Assembly (NCBI GenBank): GCA_963770545.1
Contig: CAVYQF010000035.1
Coordinates: forward strand, 1 to 64,000
Reading direction: 5' to 3'
DNA: 64,000 bases
Origin: RYN-230 sp963770545
GTDB lineage: Bacteria > Actinomycetota > Actinomycetes > Streptosporangiales > Streptosporangiaceae
Shown here: piece by piece, positions 52,631-62,982 of the stretch
Layout of the letters: each line of letters begins with the position of its first letter
Numbering within the stretch: the stretch's first letter is position 1
Position numbers and translations under genes: made by a program
The notes under the pieces: model-generated
Told to the model about the DNA's origin: nothing
The model's input: the letters and a program-made list of their open reading frames with translations, nothing else
The model's database searches: none

Positions 52631-53566
52631 ATGAAGATTGGTTTTGGTGCCCCGGTCTCGGGTGTGTGGGCGACCCCGGACACCCTCGCGTCGATCGCGG
52701 GCAGCGCGGAGGCCGCCGGCTATGCCTCACTCTGGACCTTTCAGCGGCTCATGGTGCCCGAAGGCTCGGCCATGGAGCCCGTTTACCACAGCGTGCTCGA
52801 CCCCATGGTGGCGCTGGGGTACCTGGCCGCGGTGACTCAGCGGATCCGGCTCGGCGTTGCGGTGGTGAACATGCCGTATCTCGCGCCGGGGTACCTGGCC
52901 AAGATGGCCGCGACCGCGGACGTACTGTCCCGCGGCCGGCTCGAGCTGGGGCTGGGCATCGGCTGGCTGCCGGAGGAGTTCACCCTGGCGGGCGGGACCA
53001 TGGCCCGCCGGGGCGCGCGCACCGGCGAGTACATCGAGGTCATGAGGCGGATCTGGGCCGAGGGGATGGCCGAGTTCCACGGTCAGGACTACGAGGTGCC
53101 CGCGGGCTGGTTCGCGCCCAACCCGGTGCAGCGACCGGGGCCGCCGATCCTGCTCGGCGGGATCGCGCGTCCGGCCCTGGAACGGGCTGGCCGGCTGGCG
53201 GATGGCTGGGTCACCTCCAGCCGGACCGACCTGTCCCGGATCAGCGAGGGGATCAGCGTGGTCCGGTCGGCGGCGGAGGAGGCCGGCCGCGACCCTGACA
53301 CGATCCGGATCATCTGCCGGGGCGTGGTCCGCGCCGGGCCGCCGGTCACCGTCCCCGAAGGCGGCGGACGGGTGCTGCTGTCTGGCAGCTACGCCGATAT
53401 CCGCGGCGATGTGGAGTGGCTCGCGGAGCGCGGGGTGACCGAAGTCTTCTACGACCTGAACTGGGATCCGCTGGTCGGGGCGCCTGACGCGGATCCAGTC
53501 GGCGCAGTCGCCCGGGCCGAGGAGATCCTCACCGAGCTCGCTCCTGGCGGCCAGCCCGAGGATTAA
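52631..53566 (+). CDS. F420-dependent LLM-class oxidoreductase
   Basis: A 311-residue TIM-barrel protein of the luciferase-like family. Typical pieces are TQRIRLGVAVVNMPYLAPGY, then ATADVLSRGRLELGLGIGW, then GPPILLGGIARPALERAGRL. The GLGIGW loop and overall length match the TIGR03619-like F420-using group and not the longer FMN-dependent NtaA/DszA group. It should move a hydride between F420 and an unknown substrate. It is monocistronic, with a probable leaderless start and a GC-rich terminator after the stop. Confidence 0.8.
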   Translation: MKIGFGAPVSGVWATPDTLASIAGSAEAAGYASLWTFQRLMVPEGSAMEPVYHSVLDPMVALGYLAAVTQRIRLGVAVVNMPYLAPGYLAKMAATADVLSRGRLELGLGIGWLPEEFTLAGGTMARRGARTGEYIEVMRRIWAEGMAEFHGQDYEVPAGWFAPNPVQRPGPPILLGGIARPALERAGRLADGWVTSSRTDLSRISEGISVVRSAAEEAGRDPDTIRIICRGVVRAGPPVTVPEGGGRVLLSGSYADIRGDVEWLAERGVTEVFYDLNWDPLVGAPDADPVGAVARAEEILTELAPGGQPED

Positions 53567-53571
53567 CCCGT

Positions 53572-53602
53572 CCGGCCGGCCGCGGAGCCGCGGGCCGGCC
53601 GA
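53572..53602. terminator. GC-rich hairpin between convergent genes
   Basis: CCGGCCGGCCGCGG and CCGCGGGCCGGCC pair with one bulge around a tiny loop, right after the oxidoreductase stop and before the LAL regulator stop. Confidence 0.55.
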
Positions 53603-53605
53603 AGG

Positions 53606-56600
53606 CTAGCCGTCCGCCGGCGCCAGCCCGGCGGCGGCGGCGATCGCCGCCGCCTCCCCGCGGCTGGCCGCGTTCAGCTTGGCCAGGATGTTCGACACGT
53701 GCACGCTGGCCGTCTTGGGCGCGATGAACAGCGCCGCTGCGATCTCCCGGTTACTGCGCCCCGCGACCAGCAGGCGCAGCACTTCGAGTTCCCGGCCGGT
53801 CAGCCCGGCCAGGACGTCGGCCGGATCGCTGCCCGGGCTGCCACCGGGGCCGCTGCCCGGCTGCCGCCCGAGCCGGGCCCGGCGGCCAAGATCGCGCAGC
53901 GCGGCCCCCAGTGGCGCCGCGCCCAGCTCGTCCGCGGTGGCCAGCGCGAGTGACCACTCCCGCTCGGCCTCGGCCCGCTGCCCCGCCTCGGCCAGCGCCT
54001 CGGCGAGCCGCCAGCGAGACCGGGCCGTCTCGTAGGTAAACGCCGGCCCGAACGTCTCCACCACGGCCTGCCAGGCCTGCGGATCGTTGCGGCCCTGGAC
54101 CCGGCCCCACTCCGCCTCGGCCCGGGCCAGCCAGCCGCGGCCGTCCACGCCCAGCACGAACTTGGGCCGGCGGGGGTAGGCGGCGCCCTCCTGGGCGGCG
54201 TCGATCAGCACCTGGGCCGCGCTCACCTCGGCCGCGGCGGCCTCGTCGTCTCCGGCCGCCCGGGCCCGGCGGGCCTGATCGCCGCGGGCGGCCAGGCCCA
54301 CGGCCGCGACCCGGATGGCGGGTGGCCCGTAGCCGCCCTCCACGTCCAGCTCGGCCAGGGTAGCCGCCACCTCAGCCAGCGCGGTCGCGGTGTCACCGCG
54401 CCACAGCGCGTGCTCGGCCAGCAGGCCGCGCGCGATGTACGCGCCGAAACTGTCACCCGCCCAGAACGGCTCCAGCCAGGCCCGGCGCTCCGCGACCGCC
54501 GGGCTGCCCCGGGCCACGTCCAGGAACAGGGCCATGGCCGACAGCCTGGCCTCGGACGCCGTGGTCACCCGGACCCCGAAGCCGTCGGCCAGTTCCTGGG
54601 CATGACTCCAGCAACCGTCCGCGTAGTGCGCCAGGTAGTGCAGGTACTGCAGGTCGAGGCCGTAGGGGGCCAGGCCCAGGCCGGCCGCGTCCGCGCGCTC
54701 GCCGCCTTCGTGGGCGGTCGCGGCTGCCGCGACGAGGTCCCCGCTCTCCAGCTCGGCCCGGGCCATCTGGAAGGCCGCCCGGAGCTCAACCCCGAGCATG
54801 GCGAGGTCCTGGGCTTCCCGGTAGGCCTGGGCGAACAGGTCGAGGGCCTGGGCCGGCTCGCCCTGGCGCTCGGCCAGCAGGCCCAGGGTGACCAGGGCAT
54901 CCGCCTCCACCCAGGGAGCATCCGCGGCCCGGGCGGCCACCTGGGCCTGCTGGGCGCGTTTTGAGGCCGCGGCCTCGTCACCCGCGTGCATCAGCGTCTG
55001 AGCGTGGGTGGCCAGGGCCCGGGCGCGTTCCTTGCGCGGCGGGTCGGCCGGGAGCAATTCCACCGCGGCCCGCGCGGCCGCCTCCGCGTCGGACGCCGCG
55101 TCGAGTTCGAGCAGGTAGTAAGCGAGGCGCTCGTGCACCCGGCTGGCCAGCACCGGGTCGGTGTCCTCCCGGAGGAAGCCGCGGATCCGGTGCAGCTGCT
55201 GCACGGCCCGGGCGATCTCGCCGCTGGACGCGGCGCAGTTCGCGGAGCAGAAGGCCAGGTGCTCGCGGTCCTGCCCGGCCAGCTTCTCCGGCTCGCTGAC
55301 CCGCTCCCACAGCGCGAGCGCGGCGTCGTAGTGCCGGTGCGCCTCGGCCGGGGCGGCCAGCCGCTCGGACTCCTGCCCGGCCCGGACCGACGCGGCGAAG
55401 GCTCCCGGGATGTCGTGGCTGGCCAGGCAGTGGTGGGCCAGCTCGGCGGCGGACCCCGGCACGGTGGCGAGTCGGCCCGGGTCGGCCAGCAACTCGGCGA
55501 ACCGGGCGTGCAGCCTGGTCCGCTCGCCGGGGAGCAGGTCGGTGTAGAGCGCCTCGCGGATCAGCGCGTGCCGGAACACGTACCCGTCTGCGCCGCCCGG
55601 CACCAGCAACTGCTGGGCCACGCAGTCCCGGATGGCGTCCTCGTACTCCGGCCCGGCCAGCCCCGACGCTGCCTGGACGATGTCGTCGTCGACCCGGCGG
55701 CCGCCCACCGCCGCGGCCCGCAGCACCTGCTGGGCCGCACTGGGCAGCTGCTCCACCCGGGCCAGCAGCAGCGCGGCCAGCCCGCTGGGCAGCACGTCGC
55801 CGGCCAGTCCCCCGCCGCCCAGGCCGCCACCCGCCCCGCCGGACCGGGCCGGGCCCAGCGTGGCCAGCAATTCCTCCGCGTAATAGGGGTTGCCCTCGGC
55901 CCGGGCGACCATCCGGTGCAGGGCCGCCGGATCTAGCGGGTGGCCGGCCAGCGCGGTCAGGTGATCAGCCATGTCCGCGTAGCCCAGCGGCCCCAGTTCG
56001 ATGGAGGCGACGCTGGGCAGCCGCTGCAGCTCTGCCACCACCGGCCGGAGCGGGTGGCGGCGGTGCAGGTCGTCGGTGCGGTACGTCGCCACCACGGCTA
56101 CCCGCTCCCGGTGCAGCACCCGGCTCAGGAAGGTGATCAGATCGCGGGTAGAACGGTCGGCCCAGTGCAGGTCCTCGAGGATCAGCAGCACCGGATGCCC
56201 CTCGGCCAGCTCGGCGAGCAGCCCGAGCACGGCGCCGAACAGCTGCTGCTGGGCGAGTCCGGAGACTTCCCCGCCTGGCTGCGCCACGGCGTCCCGGTCC
56301 GGCAGCAGGCGGCCCAGGACCGGGCGGGCGGCCAGGGCCGCCACGAGGGGTTCCGTTGCGGCGCCTGGAGTAGTTGTGCCTTCCCGCAGCGCGTCGGCGA
56401 GCGGCAGGTAAGGAATGCTGTCGCCCAGTTCGGCGCACCGCCCGGACAGGACCAGGAAACCCCGGTCCCACGCCCGGCTGGCCAGCTCGGCGACCAGCCG
56501 CGTCTTCCCCACGCCTGCATCGCCGCTGATCAGGGCGTGGGACGGGCGGCCGTTGCTGGCGTCGTCAAGCAGGCCGAGCAGGCGAGTCAGTTCACCGTCC

Positions 56601-56635
56601 CTGCCGACCAGCCGTCCACCCGACGCCCGCAGCAC
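53606..56635 (-). CDS. LAL-type LuxR regulator with AAA ATPase domain
   Basis: A 1009-residue regulator. The N-terminal ATPase has Walker A ISGDAGVGKTRLV (about 37-49) and Walker B LLILEDLHWAD (about 155-165). A long helical-repeat middle (about 400-900) resembles TPR/MalT-like sensor repeats. The C-terminal LuxR helix-turn-helix spans about 940-1000 (LTGRELEVLRLLVAGRSNRE, then SVHVSNILAKL). LAL proteins bind a small inducer and ATP and often switch on sugar-uptake or secondary-metabolite genes. No such cluster is adjacent, so the target is unknown. Confidence 0.85.
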   Translation of the reverse strand: MLRASGGRLVGRDGELTRLLGLLDDASNGRPSHALISGDAGVGKTRLVAELASRAWDRGFLVLSGRCAELGDSIPYLPLADALREGTTTPGAATEPLVAALAARPVLGRLLPDRDAVAQPGGEVSGLAQQQLFGAVLGLLAELAEGHPVLLILEDLHWADRSTRDLITFLSRVLHRERVAVVATYRTDDLHRRHPLRPVVAELQRLPSVASIELGPLGYADMADHLTALAGHPLDPAALHRMVARAEGNPYYAEELLATLGPARSGGAGGGLGGGGLAGDVLPSGLAALLLARVEQLPSAAQQVLRAAAVGGRRVDDDIVQAASGLAGPEYEDAIRDCVAQQLLVPGGADGYVFRHALIREALYTDLLPGERTRLHARFAELLADPGRLATVPGSAAELAHHCLASHDIPGAFAASVRAGQESERLAAPAEAHRHYDAALALWERVSEPEKLAGQDREHLAFCSANCAASSGEIARAVQQLHRIRGFLREDTDPVLASRVHERLAYYLLELDAASDAEAAARAAVELLPADPPRKERARALATHAQTLMHAGDEAAASKRAQQAQVAARAADAPWVEADALVTLGLLAERQGEPAQALDLFAQAYREAQDLAMLGVELRAAFQMARAELESGDLVAAAATAHEGGERADAAGLGLAPYGLDLQYLHYLAHYADGCWSHAQELADGFGVRVTTASEARLSAMALFLDVARGSPAVAERRAWLEPFWAGDSFGAYIARGLLAEHALWRGDTATALAEVAATLAELDVEGGYGPPAIRVAAVGLAARGDQARRARAAGDDEAAAAEVSAAQVLIDAAQEGAAYPRRPKFVLGVDGRGWLARAEAEWGRVQGRNDPQAWQAVVETFGPAFTYETARSRWRLAEALAEAGQRAEAEREWSLALATADELGAAPLGAALRDLGRRARLGRQPGSGPGGSPGSDPADVLAGLTGRELEVLRLLVAGRSNREIAAALFIAPKTASVHVSNILAKLNAASRGEAAAIAAAAGLAPADG

Positions 56636-56832
56636 ACCTCAAGTATCCCAGCATCCGCGCGCTACAGCTCGGACTGATAGGCACTTGCTGCCCTTTTATG
56701 GTTTTTGCGGCACGCCAGGGGGTAACGCTGGACGCGCCAGGAGGTAGCGCTGGGCGCCAGACCGCCAGGATCCGGGCCTTCGCGGGCCTGAGCCGCGCGA
56801 AATCCTCGTCGCGCCCGCGGCCGGCGATGCGC

Positions 56833-56838
56833 TACCCT
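56833..56838 (+). promoter_or_regulatory. -10 hexamer TACCCT, probable leaderless promoter of valS
   Basis: TACCCT ends 7 bp before the ATG at 56846, and no Shine-Dalgarno sequence is seen. Confidence 0.35.
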
Positions 56839-56845
56839 GACCGCC

Positions 56846-59471
56846 ATGAGTACCGATTCCCGCCCCGCGGCCGCGCCGGCCTCCCCGGCCTGCGCGAGCC
56901 AGGCCAGCCCGATGCCGCTCAAGCCGTCGCTTGAGGGCATCGAGGAGAAGTGGTCGCGCCGGTGGGAAGAGGCTGGAGTAGTACAAGTTTGACGCTGGGG
57001 CCTCCCGCGAGGCGGTCTTCTCCATCGACACTCCCCCGCTGACGGTCAGCGGGGCGCTGCACATCGGGCACGTCTGCTCGTTCACGCACACCGACACGAT
57101 CGCCCGGTTCCAGCGGATGCGCGGCAAGGCCGTGTTCTACCCGATCGGCTGGGACGACAACGGCCTGCCCACCGAGCGCCGGGTGCAGAACTACTTCCAT
57201 GTGCGCTGTGACCCGACACTCCGCTACGACCCGGAGTTCGTGCCGCCGGACCGGCCGGCGGGCGAGCCGGTGCGCATCTCCCGGCGCAACTTCGTGGCCC
57301 TCTGCCAGCGGCTGACCAGCCTGGACGAGCAGGCGTTCGAGCAGGTCTGGCGGCGGCTGGGGCTGTCGGTGGACTGGTCCACCCAGTACCAGACCATCGA
57401 CGAGAACGCTCGGGCCACCTCGCAGCGCGCGTTCCTGCGCAACCTGGCCCGGGGCGAGGCGTACCTGGCCGAGGGCCCGACCCTGTGGGACGTGAGCTTC
57501 CAGACCGCGGTGGCCCAGGCCGAACTGGAAGACCGGGAGGTGGCCGGCAGTTACGTCCGGCTCGCGTTCCGGCGCCCGGACGGCGCTGCCGTGGCCGTGG
57601 CCACCACCCGGCCGGAATTGCTGCCCGCGTGTGTGGCTCTGGTCGCGCACCCGGACGACGAGCGTTACGCGGCGCTGGCCGGCACGACGGTGACCACGCC
57701 GCTGTTCGGCGTCTCGGTGCCGGTGCGGACGCATCCGCTGGCCGACCCGGGCCAGGGCACCGGCATCGCCATGGTGTGCACGTTCGGCGACACCGCCGAC
57801 GTGACCTGGTGGCGTGATCTTGATCTGGACACCCGGCCGCTGCTCGGCCCGGACGGCCGCCTGCTGGCGTCGCCGCCGCCCGGGATCACCAGCCGGGCTG
57901 GGCGCGCCGCCTACCGGGACCTGGCCGGCGCCACCCTGGCCGAGGCGCGGATCCGGGTCACCGCCGCGGCCCGCACCGCCGGCGACCTGCTCGGCGAGCC
58001 GGAACCGGTGGTGCATCCGGTGAAGTTCTACGAGAAGGGCGACACGCCGCTAGAGATCATCACCACCCGGCAGTGGTACCTGCGCAGCGGTGGCCGGGAC
58101 CCGGAGCTGCGGGCGGCGCTGCTGGCCCGGGGCGGGGAGATCAGCTGGCACCCGGCGCATATGCGGGCCCGCTACGAGAACTGGGTGAACGGGCTGGCCG
58201 GTGACTGGCCGGTCAGCCGCCAGCGGTTCTCGGGCGTGCCCATCCCGGTCTGGTACCCGCTGGGCTCCGGCGGCGCGGCGCGCTACGACTCGCCGCTCAC
58301 GCCTGATGAGGCGCGGCTGCCGGTGGACCCGGCGGCCGAACCGCCGCCCGGGTACGCCGAGGAGCAGCGCGGGCAGCCCGGCGGGTTCGCGGCCGACCCG
58401 GACGTGTTCGACACCTGGGCCACGGCCTCGCTCACCCCCCAGATCGCGGCGCGGGCCACCAGCGGGCCGGACCTGGACCGGATCTTCCCCATGGATCTGC
58501 GACCGCAGGCCCATGAGATCATCCGGACCTGGCTGTTCTACACGGTGCTCCGCGCCCACGAGGAGTACGGCGTGGCGCCCTGGCGGCACGCGGCGATCTC
58601 CGGCTGGATCCTGGACCCGGACCGGAAGAAGATGTCCAAGTCCCGGGGGAACGTGGTGACCCCGATGGACTCCCTGCGCAAGCACGGCTCGGACGCGATG
58701 CGTTACTGGGCGGCCAGCGGCCGGCTCGGCACGGACATGGTTTTCGATCCCGCCCAGCTGCGGGTGGGCCGGCGGCTCGCCATCAAGCTCCTCAACGCCT
58801 CACGGTTCGTGCTATCCCTCGCCCCGGCGCCTGGCTCGCCGGGGGAAGGCGGGGGGAACGCCTGCGAGGGAGGCGGGCTCAGCGAGCCCCTGGACCGGGC
58901 CATGCTGGGCCGGCTGGCGGACGTGGTGGCCGAATGCACCCGTGCGTTCGAGTCCTACGATCACGCCCGGGCCCTGCACGAGACCGAGTCGTTCTTCTGG
59001 TTCTTCTGCGACGACTACCTCGAACTGGTCAAGTCCCGCGCCTACGGCGAGCACGGCCAGCCGCCCGCCGCCTCAGCCACCGCCGCCCTGAGAACGGCCC
59101 TCTCAGTTCTCCTCCGTCTCTTCGCCCCGTTCCTCCCCTTCGTCACCGAAGAAACCTGGTCCTGGCACCAAGAAGGCTCCATCCACCGCTCCCCCTGGCC
59201 CACCCCAGAGGAGCTGCGCGAGCACGCGGGCCGCATGGATCCGGGTGTCCTAGACACCGCCTCTGCCGCTATAGCCGCCGTGCGAAGCGCCAAATCGGCC
59301 GCGAGGCTCTCCATGCGAGCCCCCGTCCGCCAGCTCACGGTGTCGGGCGGCGAGGAGGCCCTGGCCCGGCTCCGCCCCGTCCTCGCAGACGTCCAGGCGG
59401 CCGGCAAAATAGACCAGGTGATACTCAAGCCCTCAGCATGCCCCGACCCGGTCCACCACGTCACGCTGTGA
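56846..59471 (+). CDS. valS: Valyl-tRNA synthetase, with an apparent one-base insertion
   Basis: Class I synthetase that charges tRNA-Val. The N-terminal frame gives SLEGIEEKWSRRWEEAGV and then meets TGA at 56990-56992. Removing one base near 56978-56981 restores YKFDAGASREAVFSIDTPPL. The HIGH motif (ALHIGHV), WDDNGLPTERRVQNYF and KMSKS (58629-58643) follow in the second frame, with an editing domain between. Corrected length is about 874 residues, normal for actinobacterial ValS. The gene should be essential and the remainder is well conserved, so a sequencing indel is more likely than a true null. An internal restart could not supply HIGH. Confidence 0.85.
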
Positions 59472-59522
59472 GGCCGGCGAACCTGGCGCAGCCAGGCAGC
59501 CGCAGCGGCCCTATAACCGGCG

Positions 59523-60080
59523 CTAACCCTGCCCATTCGGCTGCTCGCGCGCGGCGATCCGCAGCTCGTGGAACGACACGCTGAACCCGGACCCTTCCGG
59601 AGCCGCGCACATCACGCCGGCCAGCAACTCAGCGTCGGGCGGCAGGTAGACCAGGGCGGCCAGATCCGGCGCGCCGTCACCGGTGCTGTAACGGATCTCC
59701 ACCGCGTCCCCGCGCCGCGACAGCCGGAGCGCCACATCGTTGGTGTCGTCCGGCAGGTTCGCCACCGTCCAGCTGGACATGCCCAGGGTCAGCACAGTGC
59801 TCAGCCGGGGGCGGCCCTCGAAGAACTCGATCCCCGTCTTCAGCCAGGTCCGCTCGTCCGCCCGGAGCATGACGCCGGCCTGGTCGTACTGGGCCGACCA
59901 GTTCCCGCGGATCCGCACCGCCACATCCAGGTCACCCGCCAGCACCTCACCGTAGACGTGGCCGCTGTCACGGATGTAGCCGTAACCGGTTACCCGCCAG
60001 AAATCGGTGCCCGGGTCGACGTTCACCTGCAAAACGTCGTCGGTCCGCTGCCAGCTAGCTGGCTCATTCAGCCACTCCAT
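59523..60080 (-). CDS. DUF1349-family concanavalin-like protein
   Basis: The 185-residue protein matches the YesU/DUF1349 beta-sandwich: DPGTDFWRVTGYGYIRDSGH near the start, YDQAGVMLRADERTWLKTGI in the middle (the most conserved block), and GSGFSVSFHELRI at the end. GGAGG precedes the ATG. The fold resembles lectin/glucanase sandwiches, but the family lacks a proven reaction. It is cytosolic and divergent from msrB. Confidence 0.8.
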   Translation of the reverse strand: MEWLNEPASWQRTDDVLQVNVDPGTDFWRVTGYGYIRDSGHVYGEVLAGDLDVAVRIRGNWSAQYDQAGVMLRADERTWLKTGIEFFEGRPRLSTVLTLGMSSWTVANLPDDTNDVALRLSRRGDAVEIRYSTGDGAPDLAALVYLPPDAELLAGVMCAAPEGSGFSVSFHELRIAAREQPNGQG

Positions 60081-60134
60081 GAGTCAACGCCTCCGTGATC
60101 TCGCCGACACGAGGGTAGCGGTACCGGGGCCGGG

Positions 60135-60140
60135 TAGTCT
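60135..60140 (+). promoter_or_regulatory. -10 hexamer TAGTCT, probable leaderless promoter of msrB
   Basis: TAGTCT ends 7 bp before the ATG at 60148. Confidence 0.4.
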
Positions 60141-60147
60141 CACGGGC

Positions 60148-60552
60148 ATGGACAAGGTGCGCCGAACAGAGACCGAATGGCGGGAAGCGCTCAGCCCTGA
60201 GGAGTACCGCGTTCTCCGCGAGGCAGGCACCGAAGCGCCGTTCACCGGGGAATATACCGAGACCAAGACCGACGGCGTCTACCGCTGCCGGGCCTGTGGC
60301 GCCGAGCTGTTCCGGTCGGACTCGAAGTTCGACTCGCACTGCGGGTGGCCGAGCTTCTACCAGCCGACCGAGGACGACGCCGTCATCCTGATCGAGGACG
60401 GTTCGCTCGGCATGCGGCGGGTCGAGGTCCGCTGCGCCAACTGTGAGTCCCACCTCGGTCACGTGTTCGAGGGCGAGGGTTACGAGGTGCCCACCGACCA
60501 GCGCTGGTGCATCAACTCCGTATCCCTGAATCTGGAGCCCACCGAGAACTGA
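60148..60552 (+). CDS. msrB: Peptide methionine (R)-S-oxide reductase
   Basis: A 134-residue enzyme that repairs methionine-R-sulfoxide in proteins. The catalytic cysteine is Cys121 (RWCINS), and the structural zinc is held by Cys47, Cys50, Cys96 and Cys99 (CRAC, CANC). HCGWPSFYQP and SHLGHVFEGEG are the other signature blocks. A longer frame to 60007 adds non-family residues, and a leaderless-type -10 supports the ATG chosen. It lies near hemQ, as in many actinomycetes. Confidence 0.92.
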   Translation: MDKVRRTETEWREALSPEEYRVLREAGTEAPFTGEYTETKTDGVYRCRACGAELFRSDSKFDSHCGWPSFYQPTEDDAVILIEDGSLGMRRVEVRCANCESHLGHVFEGEGYEVPTDQRWCINSVSLNLEPTEN

Positions 60553-60640
60553 CCTGCCCAGGCGAGATCTCCCCGCATTTTTAGTAATTCCCCGTCTGGG
60601 TACTGTCCCCGGTAGTGCGTGGGGGGCAACGGGGGGCGCT

Positions 60641-62937
60641 GTGGGAAACTTCATGGCAGGGCTGGCTCGGTTTGCCATCCGGTTCCGCTACGCCATCATC
60701 GCCTTCTGGCTGGTCGCGGGGGCTTTGTGCATCGCCTTCTTCCCCTCGCTGTCCAGCGCGGTCAACACCGACAACAGCTCGTTCCTCCCGCCCAGCTCGC
60801 CGAGCGTGCACGCGATGAACCTGGCTGCCCCCTTCCAGCCCACGAACGACACCACCGGGACTCTGGTCGTGCTGGGTAAGTCCAAGCTGGATTCCAGCGA
60901 CCTGCAGTCCATCACCAAGCTCCAGAACAAGATCGCCAAAGATGACCACGTTGTGTCGGTCTCCGACCAGGGCCTGTCCAAGGATGGCAAGGTCGATAAG
61001 GCCCAAGTGGTTATCGGCGTGCAGACCTCCAGCACCAATGCGTCCCCCACCGTCGCGGCCATCCGCTCCACGATGAGCAGCTTCGCGCTGCCGGCCGGTC
61101 TGTCCTCCTATCTGACCGGGCAGCTGCCCAGTGCGGTGGACAACCAGAACTCCCAGGCCCACGCTCAGAAGCTCACCGAGGATCTCTCGGTCCTGATCAT
61201 CCTGGTCATGCTGATCATCGTGTTCCGGGCAGTGGGCGCGCCGCTGGTCACGCTGCTGCCCGCGGTCTGGGTGCTGCTCATGTCCGGCGCCATCATCGCC
61301 GAGGCGTCCAAAGCCGGGCTCCAGGTGTCCACCATCACCGAGACCATGCTCACCGTGCTGCTCCTCGGCGCGGGCACGGACTACGGCTTGTTCTTCATCA
61401 TGCGGGTCCGCGAGGAAATCGCCGGGGGCGCGTCGGCCCACACGGCCATCGAGCGCGCGGGCCGGTACGTGGGCGAGTCGATCACGTTCTCAGCAGGCAC
61501 GGTGATCGTGGCCCTGCTCACCCTGGTGCTGGCCTCGTTCGGCCTGTACTCGGGTCTGGGGCCGGCCCTCGCGCTCGGCGTGTTCTTGATGCTGCTGGCC
61601 GCGCTCACCCTGCTGCCCGCCCTGCTGGGGGTGTTCGGGACCAAGGTCTTCTGGCCGCGCCCGGTCCGGGCGGCCAAGAAGGAAGGCATCTACGCCCGGC
61701 TCGCGGATCACGTGATCGCTCACCCGGTAGTCACCCTGGTCTGCGGCGTGGTGTTCCTGGGCGTTCTGGGCGTGTTCGCCGCCGCGTACACCTCCAGCGG
61801 TTTCGGCGGCCAGACCACCGGGCCGCCCGGAAGCCAGTCGGCCAACGGCACCAACGTGATTAACGACCACTACCCGGCCGCGGTGGCCAACCCGACCCAG
61901 GTGCTGATGGTCTACCAGAAATCGTCGGTCTGGAAGAACCTCGGACCCGGTCAGCCAGGCCGAAACCGACCTGAGCGGGAAGTCCGTGTTCGCCTCGGTG
62001 GCTGGCCCGTTCGATCCCAACGGCACGAAACTGACCACGAGCCAGCTGAATAGCCTCTACCAGCAGCTGGGACCGCCCGGGAAGCTGCCGGCCACCGAGC
62101 CAGCCGGTACCCCGGTACCTGTGCAGCAGTACGACCTGTACCGCTCGCTGTCCCAGTTCATCAGCAGCTAACGGCAAGACCGTGCAGTTCTACACGTCGC
62201 TGATCGCGGGCTCCCCGTCGTCCACCGCCGCGCTGAACGCGACGCCGCTCGGTGCGCAGCGCGACCACCAGCGTCCAGCACGCCGCGGGCGCCACAGACA
62301 GCGGCGTGGCGGGCTCGCGCCGTCCTCCTACGACGTGAGCAGCGTGTCCCAGAGCGACCTGAAGGAGCTCGTCCCCATTGTGATCGTGCTGCTCGCGCTG
62401 CTGCTCGGCCTGCTGCTGCGCAGCGTGGTGGCCCCGCTGTACCTGGTCGCGACCGTCCTGCTCAGCTACTTCGCGGCGCTGGGCATCGCGGTGCTGCTCT
62501 TCCAGGTCGCGGGGGGTCAGCCGGGGCTGAACTTCGTGCTGCCGTTCCTGCTGTTCATCTTCCTGATGGCCCTGGGTGAGGACTACAACATCCTGGTCAT
62601 GAGCCGGATCCGGGAGGAGGCGCACCGTGCGCCGCTGCGCGCCGCGGTCCGGACCGCGGCGCACCACACCGGGACCACGGTGACGTCAGCGGGACTGATC
62701 CTGGCCGCGACCTTCGGCGTGGCCGGGATCACCGGCGCGACCAGCCAGATCAAGGAGCTCGGCGCAGCCATCGCGCTCGGCGTGCTGATCGACACCTTCC
62801 TGGTCCGCACGCTGATGGTGCCCGCCATCGTGGTGCTCTGCCGGCGCTACAACTGGTGGCCCTCCCATCTGGCCCGGCGCAGCGCGGAGGTCGCCGCGGG
62901 AGCTGGTGGCCAGCCGGCCACGGCGGCCCAGAGCTGA
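60641..62937 (+). pseudogene. MMPL-family transporter with four frameshifts
   Basis: An RND/MmpL-type exporter, about 765 residues if repaired. The first half from GTG 60641 is intact: membrane start RYAIIAFWLVAGALCIAFF, then LLLGAGTDYGLFFIMRVREE with the proton-relay region. An extra G near 61943 diverts the frame; DPVSQAETDLSGK continues elsewhere and ends at TAA (62169-62171). Further shifts near 62165, 62250 and 62320 lead to the second half (LPFLLFIFLMALGEDYNILV) and the stop at 62935-62937. Substrates would be lipids or drugs. All the indels cluster in the second periplasmic domain, so either decay or local sequence error is possible. Confidence 0.75.
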
Positions 62938-62982
62938 GCACCGGGGCGCCGCGCCCGGGGCGGGCGGCCTGCGCGCCTGCCG

